Assembly: GCF_003852535.1 (NCBI RefSeq)
Contig: NZ_QAJP01000003.1
Coordinates: 479,937 to 543,936 of the forward strand
Direction of reading: 5' to 3'
Source of the DNA: Herminiimonas sp. KBW02
GTDB lineage: Bacteria; Pseudomonadota; Gammaproteobacteria; Burkholderiales; Burkholderiaceae_D
DNA length: 64,000 nucleotides
Of this stretch, positions 17,855 through 28,857 are shown piece by piece. Every line of letters begins with the position of its first letter. The stretch's first letter is position 1. Both the position numbers and the translations under genes were made by a program. Under the pieces are notes generated by a model that was not told where the DNA came from, did not search any database, and saw only the letters and a list, made by a program, of their open reading frames with translations.

Positions 17855-18049
17855 AGCGTCGTTCAAAAAAATGAGGCGATCAGGATAACCGATTCGCAGC
17901 CGTGCGGCTTGCCTTCGGCCCTAGCGGTGGGTGCGGGCAGGCATATCCTTTGCATTTACAGGCATGCAGACCCGATAACGCTTTAAAATGTGGCCTTAGT
18001 CGAGCAAATAACGACAATTTTCGTCACTTTTATCCGTTATGGAGTCGTT

Positions 18050-18715
18050 TTGAACAATTTACGGCAAGAATTCATCAAATTTTCGGTTGAAACCGGCGTA
18101 CTGCGTTTCGGCGAGTTTGTGACCAAGGCTGGTCGCACATCGCCCTATTTTTTTAACGCTGGCTTGTTCAACCAGGGCGGTACGCTGGCGACGCTGGCAG
18201 AGTTTTATGCACAAACCCTGATCGATTCGGGCATCGAATTCGATATGTTGTTTGGCCCGGCCTACAAAGGCATCACGCTCGCTTCGGCGACGGCCGTGGC
18301 GCTGGCGAACAAGGGGCGCGACGTATCGTTTGCGTTTAACCGCAAGGAAGCCAAGGATCATGGCGAAGGCGGCACCATGGTAGGTGCCAAGTTGCAAGGA
18401 CGTGTCGTGATCATCGACGACGTGATTTCGGCCGGTACCTCGGTGCGTGAATCGGTCGACATGATACGTGCGGCCGGTGCGACGCCATGTGCAGTATTGA
18501 TTGCGCTGGATCGTATGGAGCGCTCGGGTGCAGACAACGCACTGTCTGCGCATTCGGCGGTGCAGGAAGTCAGTAATACCTACGGTATGCCGGTAGTGTC
18601 GATAGGCAATTTGTCGGATCTGTTTGAATACCTGTCGAATGCCGGTGCGGATTCGGAACAGGCGAAATACAAAGAAGCTGTCGCGGCCTACCGCAAGAGG
18701 TACGGCGTGGCATAA
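18050..18715 (+). CDS. pyrE: Orotate phosphoribosyltransferase, TTG start
   Basis: Joins orotate to PRPP in pyrimidine synthesis. It has 221 residues from the TTG at 18050, which reads [22 protein letters not shown] as in other PyrE proteins. GGAG at 18041-18044 is well placed 5 bases before this TTG, and no ATG is available there. The PRPP-binding motif [13 protein letters not shown] lies near residue 120, and [13 protein letters not shown] is the mobile catalytic loop near 98. The rare start codon may lower its expression. Confidence 0.94.
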   Translation: MNNLRQEFIKFSVETGVLRFGEFVTKAGRTSPYFFNAGLFNQGGTLATLAEFYAQTLIDSGIEFDMLFGPAYKGITLASATAVALANKGRDVSFAFNRKEAKDHGEGGTMVGAKLQGRVVIIDDVISAGTSVRESVDMIRAAGATPCAVLIALDRMERSGADNALSAHSAVQEVSNTYGMPVVSIGNLSDLFEYLSNAGADSEQAKYKEAVAAYRKRYGVA

Positions 18716-18741
18716 CAAGACTTTTTTCCGCGGGGAGTGAA

Positions 18742-19347
18742 ATGAAAGGTGCAATCAAGACACTGTTTTTTCTCTCGATGTTGATGGTGGCAAGTGCACA
18801 GGCAAAGATTTACATGTGCAAAGATGCATCCGGTAAAACACTCTCCTCTGATCGCCCGATTCCGGAGTGTGCCGACCGTCCGGTACGTGAATACAGCAAC
18901 AATGGCAGCAAGCATAAGGACTATGCAGCGCCACTCACCGCCGAGCAAAAGCAGGCGCTGGAATTGCAACAGGAGCGGATAAAAGCTGAACAGGTGGCAG
19001 CCGCCGAACAAAAGAGAGCCGACCGCGCCCTCTCGGCACGCTATCGCAGCGAGGACGATATCGCTGCCGCACGCAAGCGTGACACTGATCTGGTCAGTAT
19101 ACAAATCACGCAGTACAAAGCAGCCTTGCATGGTGCCGAGAAAGAGCAGGCTGCAGGCCTGGAGAAAAAGCAAAAAGGCGCGCTCTCACCGGCCATGCAA
19201 GCCAAGTACGATCGCACCGAGCAAAGCGTGCAGGATTTAAAAAAACGCATTAAAGACTGCGAGGCTGAGCTGGCGCAGATCAATGAAAAATATGACCTGA
19301 CTTTGCGACGCTATCGCGAGATTACAAAGACGGCATTGGCACCTTAA
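18742..19347 (+). CDS. Exported DUF4124-domain protein
   Basis: A 201-residue protein with a signal peptide (MKGAIKTLFFLSMLMVASAQA) followed by KIYMCKDASGKTLSSDRPIPEC, the DUF4124 pattern with its two cysteines. The rest is charged and probably a long coiled coil (residues about 75-200, rich in Glu, Lys, Gln and Ala). The function is unknown; the family is widespread in the periplasm of beta- and gammaproteobacteria. It lies 26 bases after pyrE and may be read from the same message. Confidence 0.8.
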   Translation: MKGAIKTLFFLSMLMVASAQAKIYMCKDASGKTLSSDRPIPECADRPVREYSNNGSKHKDYAAPLTAEQKQALELQQERIKAEQVAAAEQKRADRALSARYRSEDDIAAARKRDTDLVSIQITQYKAALHGAEKEQAAGLEKKQKGALSPAMQAKYDRTEQSVQDLKKRIKDCEAELAQINEKYDLTLRRYREITKTALAP

Positions 19348-19365
19348 GCGATGTCTGCAGACAAC

Positions 19366-19400
19366 AAAAAACGCGCTCGTTTTACGGAGCGCGTTTTTTT
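19366..19400. terminator. Bidirectional terminator between DUF4124 gene and gatB
   Basis: AACGCGCTC (19370-19378) pairs with GAGCGCGTT (19387-19395), flanked by A4 on the left and a T run on the right, so it works as a terminator on either strand for the two convergent genes. Confidence 0.88.
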
Positions 19401-19414
19401 ATGAGCAGACTGAA

Positions 19415-20875
19415 TTAAGCGGTCAGCTTTTTCTTCAACAATTCAGTGAGCTGTGCCGGATTGGCTTTGCCCTTGCTGGCTTTCATCGCCTGACCCATCA
19501 GTGCGTTAATCGCCTGCTCTTTACCGGCGCGGAATTCTTCGACGGATTTGGTATTGGCTGCCAATACATCATCAACGATTTTTTCCAGGGCACCGCTGTC
19601 GGAGATTTGCTTCAGGCCTTTGGATTCGATGATGTCATCTGCCAGCTTGGCGCTGTCCGATTTGGCATCCCACATTGCGCCGAATACTTCTTTCGCAATC
19701 TTGTTGGAAATCGTGCCGTCCGCTATGCGTTGCAGCAGCAATGCGAGTTGCGTAGCTGCGACTGGCGCAGCCGCGATTTCTATGCCTTCACGGTTCAGCG
19801 TCGATGCGACATCACCCATCAGCCAGTTGGCGGCAGGTTTGGCTTGTTCCTTGCCTGCAGCAGCGACGACGGCTTCAAAGTAATTCGCCATGGCTTTCGA
19901 TTGCGTCAGCACTGCTGCATCGTATTCGGACAGGCTGTAGTCGCGCACAAAGCGTTCACGCATTGCGCCGGGCAATTCCGGCATCGCTGCTTTTACACGT
20001 GCGATCCATTCCGCGCTGACGACCAGAGGTGGCAAGTCAGGATCAGGGAAGTAGCGATAGTCGTGCGCGTCTTCCTTGCTGCGCATTTCGCGGGTTTCCT
20101 TTTTGTCCGGATCGTAGAGGCGTGTGGCCTGCACCACGCGGCCACCGTCTTCGATCAATTCGATCTGGCGACGCACTTCATAGTTGATGGCGTCTTCGAG
20201 GAAACGGAAGGAGTTCAGGTTTTTGATTTCGCAGCGTGTGCCGAATTCTTTTTGCCCGACCGGACGTACCGATACGTTGGCGTCGCAGCGGAATGAACCT
20301 TCCTGCATATTGCCGTCGCAGATGCCGAGCCAGGTCACCAGTGCGTGCAAGGCTTTGGCATAGGCAACTGCTTCAGCTGCGCTGCGCATGTCCGGTTCTG
20401 TAACGATTTCAAGCAGCGGTGTGCCGGCACGGTTCAAATCGATGCCGGTCATGCCATGGTAGTCTTCATGCAGTGATTTGCCGGCGTCTTCTTCCAGATG
20501 TGCACGTGTCAGTTGCACCGAGCGGATTTCAGTTTTTCCATCAACCTCGAGCGGGAAAGAAACACGGCCGCCTTGTACGATAGGCAGGTCCATCTGGCTG
20601 ATCTGGTAGCCCTTCGGCAGATCAGGATAGAAATAGTTTTTACGTGCAAACACCGAGTGCGGTGCGACGGTCGCGCCGATGGCGAGGCCGAACTGAATCG
20701 CGCGTTCAACTGCGCCGCGATTCATCACCGGCAAGGCGCCTGGCAAGGCCAGGTCGACCGGCGATGTTTGTGTGTTTGGTTCTGCACCGAACTGGGTCGG
20801 CGAGCCACTGAAAATTTTTGTCTGGGTCGTCAACTGCGTGTGCGTTTCCAGACCGATTACCACTTCCCACTGCAT
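19415..20875 (-). CDS. gatB: Asp/Glu-tRNA amidotransferase subunit B
   Basis: The tRNA-binding and kinase subunit of GatCAB, which converts Glu-tRNA(Gln) or Asp-tRNA(Asn) to the amide form. 486 residues. [15 protein letters not shown] and the conserved [16 protein letters not shown] and [15 protein letters not shown] segments are diagnostic; the C-terminal YqeY-like tail ends [12 protein letters not shown]. It is last in the gatC-gatA-gatB operon, with 71 bases between gatA and gatB. Confidence 0.98.
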   Translation of the reverse strand: MQWEVVIGLETHTQLTTQTKIFSGSPTQFGAEPNTQTSPVDLALPGALPVMNRGAVERAIQFGLAIGATVAPHSVFARKNYFYPDLPKGYQISQMDLPIVQGGRVSFPLEVDGKTEIRSVQLTRAHLEEDAGKSLHEDYHGMTGIDLNRAGTPLLEIVTEPDMRSAAEAVAYAKALHALVTWLGICDGNMQEGSFRCDANVSVRPVGQKEFGTRCEIKNLNSFRFLEDAINYEVRRQIELIEDGGRVVQATRLYDPDKKETREMRSKEDAHDYRYFPDPDLPPLVVSAEWIARVKAAMPELPGAMRERFVRDYSLSEYDAAVLTQSKAMANYFEAVVAAAGKEQAKPAANWLMGDVASTLNREGIEIAAAPVAATQLALLLQRIADGTISNKIAKEVFGAMWDAKSDSAKLADDIIESKGLKQISDSGALEKIVDDVLAANTKSVEEFRAGKEQAINALMGQAMKASKGKANPAQLTELLKKKLTA

Positions 20876-20946
20876 ATATTTCCTTACTCGCTTGTTAGCG
20901 TATTAACTGAGCGGATTAATTATTCTTCGCGATGTATTGATGACGC

Positions 20947-22404
20947 TTATTCTGCAGGCTGGCGCAAATGCCAGTCGGTCGCTTGCTGGTATTGATGTGC
21001 CACGTTGAGCAGCTTCGCTTCAGCAAAATAGTTACCGATAATTTGCAGACCGACCGGACGTTTTGAATTTTTCTCGCCCTGACCGAAGCCGCAAGGAATA
21101 GACATGCCAGGCAAGCCAGCCAGACTGGTCGAGAGTGTGAAGATATCGGCCAGGTAGTTGGCGATAGGATCGTCTGCTTTGTCGCCGAGATCCCATGCAA
21201 CGGTCGGGCATACCGGTCCCATGATGACGTCGCATTGTGTGAACGCCTGTTGGAAATCCTGTGCGATCAGGCGACGGATTTTTTGTGCTTGCAGATAGTA
21301 AGCATCGTAGTAGCCGTGTGACAGTACATAAGCACCGACCAGAATGCGGCGTTTGACTTCTTCGCCGAAGCCTTCAGCACGGGTCTTGCGATACATGTCG
21401 GACAAGTCGCTGTAGTCCTGTGCGCGATAGCCGTAACGCACGCCATCGAAACGGCTCAGGTTGGACGATGCTTCGGCTGGTGCGATGACGTAGTAAGTCG
21501 GGATCGACAGTTCAGTTTTAGGCAAAGAAATATCGACCAGGGTTGCGCCCAGTTTTTCGTATTCTTTCAATGCTGCGCGTACTGCCTGTTCCACATCGGC
21601 AGCCAGACCTGCACCAAAGTACTCACGTGGCAAACCGATTTTCAAACCTTGCAAAGGCTGGTTCAGGTCACGTGTGAAATCTTCTTTCGCGCGTTCGATG
21701 CTGGTCGAGTCGCGTGGATCAAAACCTGTCATTGCGTTGAGCAGCAAGCCGCAATCTTCTGCTGTTTTTGCTATCGGGCCGCCCTGATCCAGCGACGAAG
21801 CAAATGCAATCATGCCGAAGCGCGAAACGCTGCCATAGGTCGGCTTGATGCCGGTGACGCCGCACAGTGCTGCTGGTTGACGGATCGAGCCACCAGTGTC
21901 GGTCGCGGTTGATGCCGGCGTCAGGCGCGCAGCAATTGCAGCCGCAGAACCACCCGATGAGCCACCCGGAATTGCAGTCTTGTCCCACGGATTTTTGACT
22001 GCGCCGAAGTAAGAGTTTTCATTCGACGAACCCATCGCGAATTCATCGCAATTCAGTTTGCCCAGATGCACCATGCCAGCCTGACGGAATTGTTCAACGA
22101 CGGTTGCATCGAACGGGCTGACGTAGTTTTCCAGCATCTTGGAGCCGGCAGTCGAGCGCCAGTCGCGCGTCACGAAAATATCTTTGTGCGCAATCGGGAT
22201 GCCGGTCAATGCAGTAGTGTCACCGCTGGCCAGACGCTGATCGGCCGCTGCGGCTTCTTTCAGCGTCAGTGCCGGATCGACGTGCAGGAATGCATTCAGA
22301 TCGCTCTGCGCAATACGGTCGAGGAACAGTTGCGCGAGTTCGGTCGCGGAGATCTGTTTGGTATGCAGCAGTGCGGATAATTCTTTTAGAGTCTTGGTAT
22401 GCAT
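20947..22404 (-). CDS. gatA: Asp/Glu-tRNA amidotransferase subunit A
   Basis: Amidase subunit that releases ammonia from glutamine for GatB. 485 residues. The amidase-signature catalytic elements are [10 protein letters not shown] (Lys near residue 75) and [14 protein letters not shown] with the cis-Ser and nucleophile Ser near 150-175. [15 protein letters not shown] is also intact. It follows gatC by 72 bases. Confidence 0.98.
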   Translation of the reverse strand: MHTKTLKELSALLHTKQISATELAQLFLDRIAQSDLNAFLHVDPALTLKEAAAADQRLASGDTTALTGIPIAHKDIFVTRDWRSTAGSKMLENYVSPFDATVVEQFRQAGMVHLGKLNCDEFAMGSSNENSYFGAVKNPWDKTAIPGGSSGGSAAAIAARLTPASTATDTGGSIRQPAALCGVTGIKPTYGSVSRFGMIAFASSLDQGGPIAKTAEDCGLLLNAMTGFDPRDSTSIERAKEDFTRDLNQPLQGLKIGLPREYFGAGLAADVEQAVRAALKEYEKLGATLVDISLPKTELSIPTYYVIAPAEASSNLSRFDGVRYGYRAQDYSDLSDMYRKTRAEGFGEEVKRRILVGAYVLSHGYYDAYYLQAQKIRRLIAQDFQQAFTQCDVIMGPVCPTVAWDLGDKADDPIANYLADIFTLSTSLAGLPGMSIPCGFGQGEKNSKRPVGLQIIGNYFAEAKLLNVAHQYQQATDWHLRQPAE

Positions 22405-22476
22405 AGTGAATTTCTGGTGTTCGGTTAGAGGGGCAGGATGCTGCCCGCGCGCGTACTCGTATAAATGATGCGCGAC

Positions 22477-22779
22477 TTATTCAATGACTTTCGGTACCAG
22501 GTAGAGCCCGTCCTGCGTTGCAGGGGCGACAGCCTGATAGTCGTCGCGGCGATTCGCTTCGCTGACGATGTCTTCGCGCAGACGCAGCGCGAGGTCAGGC
22601 TGCATGGCGGCGATCGGGTGATTCAATGGTTCGATGCCGGTGGTGTCGACGGCACGCAGCTGTTCAACCAGCGAAAAAATGCCATTCAGCTTGTCCAGCG
22701 TTTGCGCGGATTGCTCTGCAGTCAGTTCGATTTGAGCGAGCGTTGATAGGCGTTTGACATCGGAAAGTTCGAGGGACAT
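22477..22779 (-). CDS. gatC: Asp/Glu-tRNA amidotransferase subunit C
   Basis: A 100-residue linker subunit that stabilises GatA with Gat[24 protein letters not shown] and the terminal [34 protein letters not shown] are typical. It is the first gene of the gat operon and is divergent from mreB, 250 bases away. Confidence 0.96.
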   Translation of the reverse strand: MSLELSDVKRLSTLAQIELTAEQSAQTLDKLNGIFSLVEQLRAVDTTGIEPLNHPIAAMQPDLALRLREDIVSEANRRDDYQAVAPATQDGLYLVPKVIE

Positions 22780-22999
22780 GGTCGGATTGCGGTCGTGCCG
22801 CTGTTCAATGTTAAGAAAATCGGAAGATGCAAAAGTCTTCTAGTGTTGGCAAAAGCTTTGCAAAATAGCGCATCCAGCGGATATTTTTGCCTTTTTAGAC
22901 GACTAATTTAAGGTAAATTATAAGGTAGAATATCGGGTTAATGCCTTGCTGGCGCCGATATTGGGGTCGCCGCGGCCATAAACCCCTTTTTTTACTTAA

Positions 23000-24073
<1,074 letters not shown>

Positions 24074-24110
24074 TCGGTTCCTGACCGCATTACCCATCTG
24101 ACTGGCTGAC

Positions 24111-24224
24111 ATGAACAATGTCATGAAAGCATATATTTTTGAAACACAGGCTGCCGCTGCCGGACGCAATGTCCCGGCAGCGCAGTTTGTTGTGGACCTC
24201 CTCGGCAGCTTGGCCAACAAGTAA
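24111..24224 (+). CDS. Possible 37-residue protein between mreB and mreC
   Basis: An open frame of 37 codons starting MNNVMKAYIFETQAAAAG and ending LLGSLANK. The stop lies 3 bases before the mreC start, so it could couple translation of mreC. I see no good ribosome site and no recognisable family; the frame also overlaps a stable hairpin (24155-24182). It may simply be spacer sequence. Confidence 0.3.
   Translation: MNNVMKAYIFETQAAAAGRNVPAAQFVVDLLGSLANK
24155..24182 (+). other. Hairpin between mreB and mreC
   Basis: CGCTGCCGG (24155-24163) and CCGGCAGCG (24174-24182) form a 9-bp, GC-rich stem with no T tract behind. It may protect the mreB message from 3' decay, giving more MreB than MreC/MreD. 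Confidence 0.5.
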
Positions 24225-24227
24225 TAA

Positions 24228-25220
24228 ATGGAATACAGCCCACCGCCACTCTTCAAACAAGGTGCCTCGGCACGTGCAAAGATGGTGTTCTTCGCCTTGA
24301 TTGCGTTGGTGCTGCTGGGAGTGGATTCACATATGCGCTCACTCGCAGTGGTGCGCCAGGTCATCTCGACAGCACTCTATCCTCTGCAGGTAGTTGCCCT
24401 CGCCCCGCGCGACGCGCTTTATTACGTCGGCGATTACTTCACTTCGCTTTCCGACATCAAGCAGGAAAACGAAAAGCTCAAGCAACAGCAAATTCTCAAC
24501 GCGCGCAATTTGCAGCAAGGTCAGCAACTGCTGGCTGAGAATACCCAGCTGCGTGAATTGCTGGGCACCAGCGAACGCCTGCCGGTCAAGTCGGTACTCG
24601 GCGAAATCCTGTACGACACCCGTGACGCTTTCACCCGCAAGATCGTACTTGATCGCGGTACACAGCATGGCGTCGCGCTCGGCCAGCCGGTGATTGATCA
24701 TGTCGGTGTAGTCGGCCAGGTCACGCGGGTGTTCCCTTTCAGCTCTGAAGTGACCTTGCTGACGGACAAGAACCAGGCGATCCCGGTGCAAGTGGTGCGC
24801 AACGGCCTCCGTAGTGTCGCTTATGGTCGCGGTCAGTCGAATGTGCTGGATTTGCGCTTCATGCCGACCAATGCGGATATCCAGAAGGGTGATGTATTGG
24901 TGACTTCCGGTATCGACGGTATTTATCCGCCCGGTCTGGCGGTTGCGACTGTGGCGCAGGTGGAAAATAAATCAGTTGATTCGTTTGCACGCATCATCTG
25001 CCAGCCATCGGCTGGTATCGACCGTAATCGTCAGTTGTTGATTCTATTGACTGAAAACAAACTGGCGCCGCGGGCACCGGATGATGCAAAAGACAAGAAT
25101 GCGAAGCAGGCCGGTATTTTGCGACATGCCGCCAGCCGTACCAATGGAACTTCAGGCAAGGGTATCGATCTACAACCCGCGCCTCCTGCGCCAGCACAGC
25201 CAGCGAGTGCACCGCGATGA
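24228..25220 (+). CDS. mreC: Rod shape-determining protein MreC
   Basis: Bitopic membrane protein linking MreB to the periplasmic wall-synthesis complex. 330 residues. A membrane segment at about residues 20-38 (MVFFALIALVLLGVDSHM) is followed by a coiled coil near 75-105 (KQENEKLKQQQILNARN). The beta-rich periplasmic domain includes GTQHGVALGQPVIDHVGVVGQV and GDVLVTSGIDGIYPPGLAV. A Pro/Ala-rich tail closes the protein. Its stop overlaps mreD by 4 bases. Confidence 0.96.
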   Translation: MEYSPPPLFKQGASARAKMVFFALIALVLLGVDSHMRSLAVVRQVISTALYPLQVVALAPRDALYYVGDYFTSLSDIKQENEKLKQQQILNARNLQQGQQLLAENTQLRELLGTSERLPVKSVLGEILYDTRDAFTRKIVLDRGTQHGVALGQPVIDHVGVVGQVTRVFPFSSEVTLLTDKNQAIPVQVVRNGLRSVAYGRGQSNVLDLRFMPTNADIQKGDVLVTSGIDGIYPPGLAVATVAQVENKSVDSFARIICQPSAGIDRNRQLLILLTENKLAPRAPDDAKDKNAKQAGILRHAASRTNGTSGKGIDLQPAPPAPAQPASAPR

Positions 25221-25732
25221 ACCACCAGCCTCATTACATACTGTTGCCTGCGAGCCCGGCGTTTATAGCGTTGAGCCTGATTATGGCGTTCTTGCTGAAT
25301 CTGCTGCCGTGGGGGCAATGGATAGGTGTGCCTGATTTTGTGGCATTGCTGCTGGTATTCTGGAGCATGCACCAGCCACGCAAGGTCGGTATCGGCGTGG
25401 CGTTCGCCATGGGTATCCTGATGGATGTGCATGATGCGGCTGTGCTGGGTGAGAACGCGTTGGCCTATACCTTGCTGTCTTACATCGCGATCATGATCCA
25501 CCGCCGCGTGCTGTGGTTCCCGATCGGGACGCAAGCCTTGCATGTATTCCTGTTGTTGCTGATGACACAAATCATCGAACTCATCGTGCGCCTGTTTGTC
25601 GGCGGGAGTTTTCCGGGCTGGTTGTATTTTGCCGAAAGCGCTGTGGCGGCCTTGTTATGGCCGGTGGTGACCTGGATCCTGCTGGCACCCCAACGTCGCG
25701 CCATTAATCGCGACGATACGCGCCCGCTGTAA
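25217..25732 (+). CDS. mreD: Rod shape-determining membrane protein MreD
   Basis: A 171-residue inner-membrane protein with about five helices that works with MreC, PBP2 and RodA. Features include IALSLIMAFLLNLLPWGQW near residue 18 and HQPRKVGIGVAFAMGILMDVHDAAVLGENALAY near 54, the conserved MreD core. The ATG overlaps the end of mreC (ATGA). Confidence 0.94.
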   Translation: MNHQPHYILLPASPAFIALSLIMAFLLNLLPWGQWIGVPDFVALLLVFWSMHQPRKVGIGVAFAMGILMDVHDAAVLGENALAYTLLSYIAIMIHRRVLWFPIGTQALHVFLLLLMTQIIELIVRLFVGGSFPGWLYFAESAVAALLWPVVTWILLAPQRRAINRDDTRPL

Positions 25733-25774
25733 GCGGCCGCCCTGATCTGATGTTTAGCCGGTATTTGAACCCGC

Positions 25775-27682
25775 ATGACTGAATTAAAAAATACCGAACG
25801 CGAACTACAACTCTTCCGCCTGCGCCTGTCGGTCGCAGGCTTTGTGGTGTTCATTTTGTTCGGCTGTCTGCTGGCGCGTTTTATCTGGTTGCAGGTATAC
25901 AAACACAACGATTACGTTGCACAGGCCGAAGACAATCGTATTTCCATCGTGCCGGTGGTACCGAATCGGGGTCTGATCGTGGATCGCAATGGCGTGGTGC
26001 TGGCGCGTAATTATTCAGCCTACACACTGGAAATCACGCCGTCGAAAATCAACGGTGACCTCGAAAAGCTGATCGATGAATTGGCTACACTGGTCGATAT
26101 CCAGCCCAAAGACAGGCGTCGTTTCAAGAAGTTGCAGGAAGAGTCGCGCAAGCTCGGCAGCTCACCGATCCGGGTGCGTCTGACGGATGAAGAAGTGGCC
26201 CGCTTTTCGGCGCAGCGTTACCGCTTTCCCGGCGTAGAAATTCAGGCGCGTCTGTTCCGCCAGTATCCGCTTGGTTCGGTTGCTTCACACGTGATTGGTT
26301 ATATCGGTCGTATCAATCAGCGTGAAGCCAAGGAAATCGATGAGGGCGATGACGCAACCAATTACCGTGGCACTGAGCACATCGGCAAGGAAGGCGTAGA
26401 AAAGAGTTACGAAGACAAGTTGCACGGCCGTACCGGTTACGAAGAAGTGGAAGTCTCGGCTGGTGGCCGTCCTATCCGTACCTTGTCGCGCACTGCTGCG
26501 ACGCCGGGCGACAATCTGATTCTTTCTATCGATATCGAATTGCAAAAGGTGGTTGAGCAGGCCTTTGGTGACCGTCGCGGTGCATTGATTGCAATTGAGC
26601 CGTCCACTGGCGACATTCTGGCTTATGTCTCGATGCCGACGTTTGATCCCAACCTGTTTGTGGAAGGGATCGACCAGCAAAACTGGGATGCGCTGAATAA
26701 CTCGCCGGATCATCCTTTGCTGAATCGTCCTTTGTCCGGTGCTTATCCTCCGGGCTCGACCTACAAGCCATTTATGGCATTGGCAGCGCTGGAGCTGGGT
26801 AAGCGGAAGCCGTCGGATGCCATTTCCGATCCGGGTTATTTCTGGTTTGGTAACCATAAATTCCGCGACGATAAAGAGGGCGGGCACGGTTTTGTCGATA
26901 TGTACAAATCTATCGTGCAATCCTGCGACACCTATTACTACATGCTGGCGAACGATCTCGGTGTGGATGCAATTCATGACTTCATGAAACCGTTCGGCTT
27001 TGGTCAAAAGACCGGCATCGATTTGCGCTTCGAGCGTACCGGTGTGTTGCCGTCCACTGCCTGGAAGGCGGCGGCTTATCGCAAGCCGGAGCAAAAGAAA
27101 TGGTACGCCGGTGAAACAATCTCGATCGGTATCGGTCAGGGTTATAACTCATTCACACCCTTGCAACTGGCGCATGCGACGGCAGTCCTCGCCAATAACG
27201 GCGTGGTAATGAAGCCGCATCTGGTGAAGATGCTGGAAAACGGCACCACGCGTCAGCGCACGCTGACTGTGCCGAAAGAAAGCTACCGCATACCGTTGAA
27301 GCAGGAAAATATCGACGTCATCAAGAATGCAATGGTGGGCGTCAACAAGGAAGGTACCGGTGCCCGTGCATTTGCGCGCGCCGAGTATGTATCGGCTGGT
27401 AAGACCGGTACCGCGCAGGTGATTGCGATCAAGAAAAACGAGAAGTACGACGCCAGCAAGATTTCCGATCGCCATCATGACCATGCGCTATACACCGCGT
27501 TTGCACCTGCCGACAATCCACGCATAGCACTGGCCCTGATTGTCGAAAACGGCGGTTTTGGCGGCGCAGCGGCGGCGCCGATTGCGAAGAAGGCGATGGA
27601 TTTTTATCTGCTCGGTAAGCGCCCTGACGACAAGCCGGCACCCAAGCCCAAGAATGAGCCGAAGGAGGAATTCGTCGAATGA
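25775..27682 (+). CDS. mrdA: Penicillin-binding protein 2 (elongation transpeptidase)
   Basis: Transpeptidase that crosslinks new lateral peptidoglycan. 635 residues. One N-terminal membrane segment (about residues 20-42) is followed by the pedestal domain with VPVVPNRGLIVDRNG. The transpeptidase domain has its nucleophile Ser328 in PPGSTYKPF, the SCD motif in IVQSCDTYYY, and the KTGTAQV motif near residue 545. It ends overlapping rodA by 4 bases. The C-terminal tail is Lys/Pro-rich. Confidence 0.97.
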   Translation: MTELKNTERELQLFRLRLSVAGFVVFILFGCLLARFIWLQVYKHNDYVAQAEDNRISIVPVVPNRGLIVDRNGVVLARNYSAYTLEITPSKINGDLEKLIDELATLVDIQPKDRRRFKKLQEESRKLGSSPIRVRLTDEEVARFSAQRYRFPGVEIQARLFRQYPLGSVASHVIGYIGRINQREAKEIDEGDDATNYRGTEHIGKEGVEKSYEDKLHGRTGYEEVEVSAGGRPIRTLSRTAATPGDNLILSIDIELQKVVEQAFGDRRGALIAIEPSTGDILAYVSMPTFDPNLFVEGIDQQNWDALNNSPDHPLLNRPLSGAYPPGSTYKPFMALAALELGKRKPSDAISDPGYFWFGNHKFRDDKEGGHGFVDMYKSIVQSCDTYYYMLANDLGVDAIHDFMKPFGFGQKTGIDLRFERTGVLPSTAWKAAAYRKPEQKKWYAGETISIGIGQGYNSFTPLQLAHATAVLANNGVVMKPHLVKMLENGTTRQRTLTVPKESYRIPLKQENIDVIKNAMVGVNKEGTGARAFARAEYVSAGKTGTAQVIAIKKNEKYDASKISDRHHDHALYTAFAPADNPRIALALIVENGGFGGAAAAPIAKKAMDFYLLGKRPDDKPAPKPKNEPKEEFVE

Positions 27683-28794
27683 GTAATGAGATGAATCGAC
27701 GCTCCGTCGGGCAAATCGTTCAGCCTTACATCCAAATGTTTGATGTGCCATTGATGCTGATCGTCTGCCTGATTCTGTCGGTGGGTACGGTCACCTTGTA
27801 CTCGGCCGGCATCGATTTCCCTGGTCGGGTGGAAGATCATCTGCGCAACATCGCGATTGCTTTCGTCGTGATGTGGGTAGCTGCCGCAATTCCGCCGCAG
27901 ACGCTGATGCGTTTTGCCGTGCCTTTGTACATCACAGGCATCGTGTTGTTGCTGGCGGTTGCGCAGTTTGGCCTGATACGCAATGGCGCAAGACGCTGGG
28001 TCGATCTGGGTGTGGTGGTGCAGCCGTCAGAAATCATGAAGATCGCGATGCCGATGATGCTGGCCTGGTTCTTTCAGAAACGTGAAGGCGTAACGCGCTG
28101 GCGTGAATTCCTGGTGGCAGGCCTGATGCTGATTGCACCGGTTGGCCTTATCATGCGCCAGCCCGATCTGGGTACCGCGTTGCTGGTGTTGGCGGCGGGT
28201 TTCTATGTCATTTTCCTCGCGGGTTTGTCCTGGAAGGTGCTGGTGGCAGCAGCGGTGGCAGTGGCAGCCAGCTTGCCGGTTGTGTGGTCGATGCTGCACG
28301 ATTACCAGCGTGGACGGGTGTTGACGCTGATTGATCCGACCACCGATCCGCTGGGTAAAGGCTTTCACATCATCCAGTCAACGATAGCCATCGGTTCCGG
28401 CGGTATTACCGGTAAAGGGTGGCTGAACGGTACGCAGGCCCATCTCGAATTCATTCCTGAACGAACCACCGATTTCATCTTCGCGGTGTTTTCGGAAGAG
28501 TTTGGTTTGATCGGTAACTGCGTCCTGCTGTTCCTGTATTTATTGCTGATCGGGCGCAGCATGATCATCGCGGCGAATGCACCGACCTTGTTCAGTCGTT
28601 TGCTGGCAGGTGCAATTACCCTGATTTTCTTTACTTACGCATTTGTGAACATGGGCATGGTCAGTGGTATTCTTCCGGTCGTCGGCGTACCGTTGCCCTT
28701 TTTCAGTTATGGCGGCACCGCCTTTGTCACGCTCGGATTGGGCGTCGGCATTTTGATGAGCATTCAGCGGCACAGGAAGTTAATGCAAAGCTGA
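27679..28794 (+). CDS. rodA: SEDS glycosyltransferase RodA
   Basis: Peptidoglycan polymerase partner of PBP2. 371 residues with about ten membrane helices. Typical SEDS motifs are NGARRWVDLGVVVQPSEIMKIAMP near residue 100, RQPDLGTALLVL near 155 and the C-terminal LPVVGVPLPFFSYGGTAFVTLGLGVGILMSI. The start overlaps the mrdA stop (ATGA). Confidence 0.97.
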   Translation: MSNEMNRRSVGQIVQPYIQMFDVPLMLIVCLILSVGTVTLYSAGIDFPGRVEDHLRNIAIAFVVMWVAAAIPPQTLMRFAVPLYITGIVLLLAVAQFGLIRNGARRWVDLGVVVQPSEIMKIAMPMMLAWFFQKREGVTRWREFLVAGLMLIAPVGLIMRQPDLGTALLVLAAGFYVIFLAGLSWKVLVAAAVAVAASLPVVWSMLHDYQRGRVLTLIDPTTDPLGKGFHIIQSTIAIGSGGITGKGWLNGTQAHLEFIPERTTDFIFAVFSEEFGLIGNCVLLFLYLLLIGRSMIIAANAPTLFSRLLAGAITLIFFTYAFVNMGMVSGILPVVGVPLPFFSYGGTAFVTLGLGVGILMSIQRHRKLMQS

Positions 28795-28807
28795 TGTACC
28801 GTTTATC

Positions 28808-28840
28808 GACTGCATTGCAGGTAGCAGGTGCAATGCAGTC
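28808..28840 (+). other. Long intercistronic hairpin before rlpA
   Basis: GACTGCATTGCA (28808-28819) and TGCAATGCAGTC (28829-28840) are perfect 12-base complements with a 9-base loop. It starts 13 bases after the rodA stop and ends just before the rlpA ribosome site (AGGAG). It has no T tract, so it probably affects message stability or rlpA translation. Confidence 0.6.
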
Positions 28841-28857
28841 ATCAACAGGAGCAAGCG

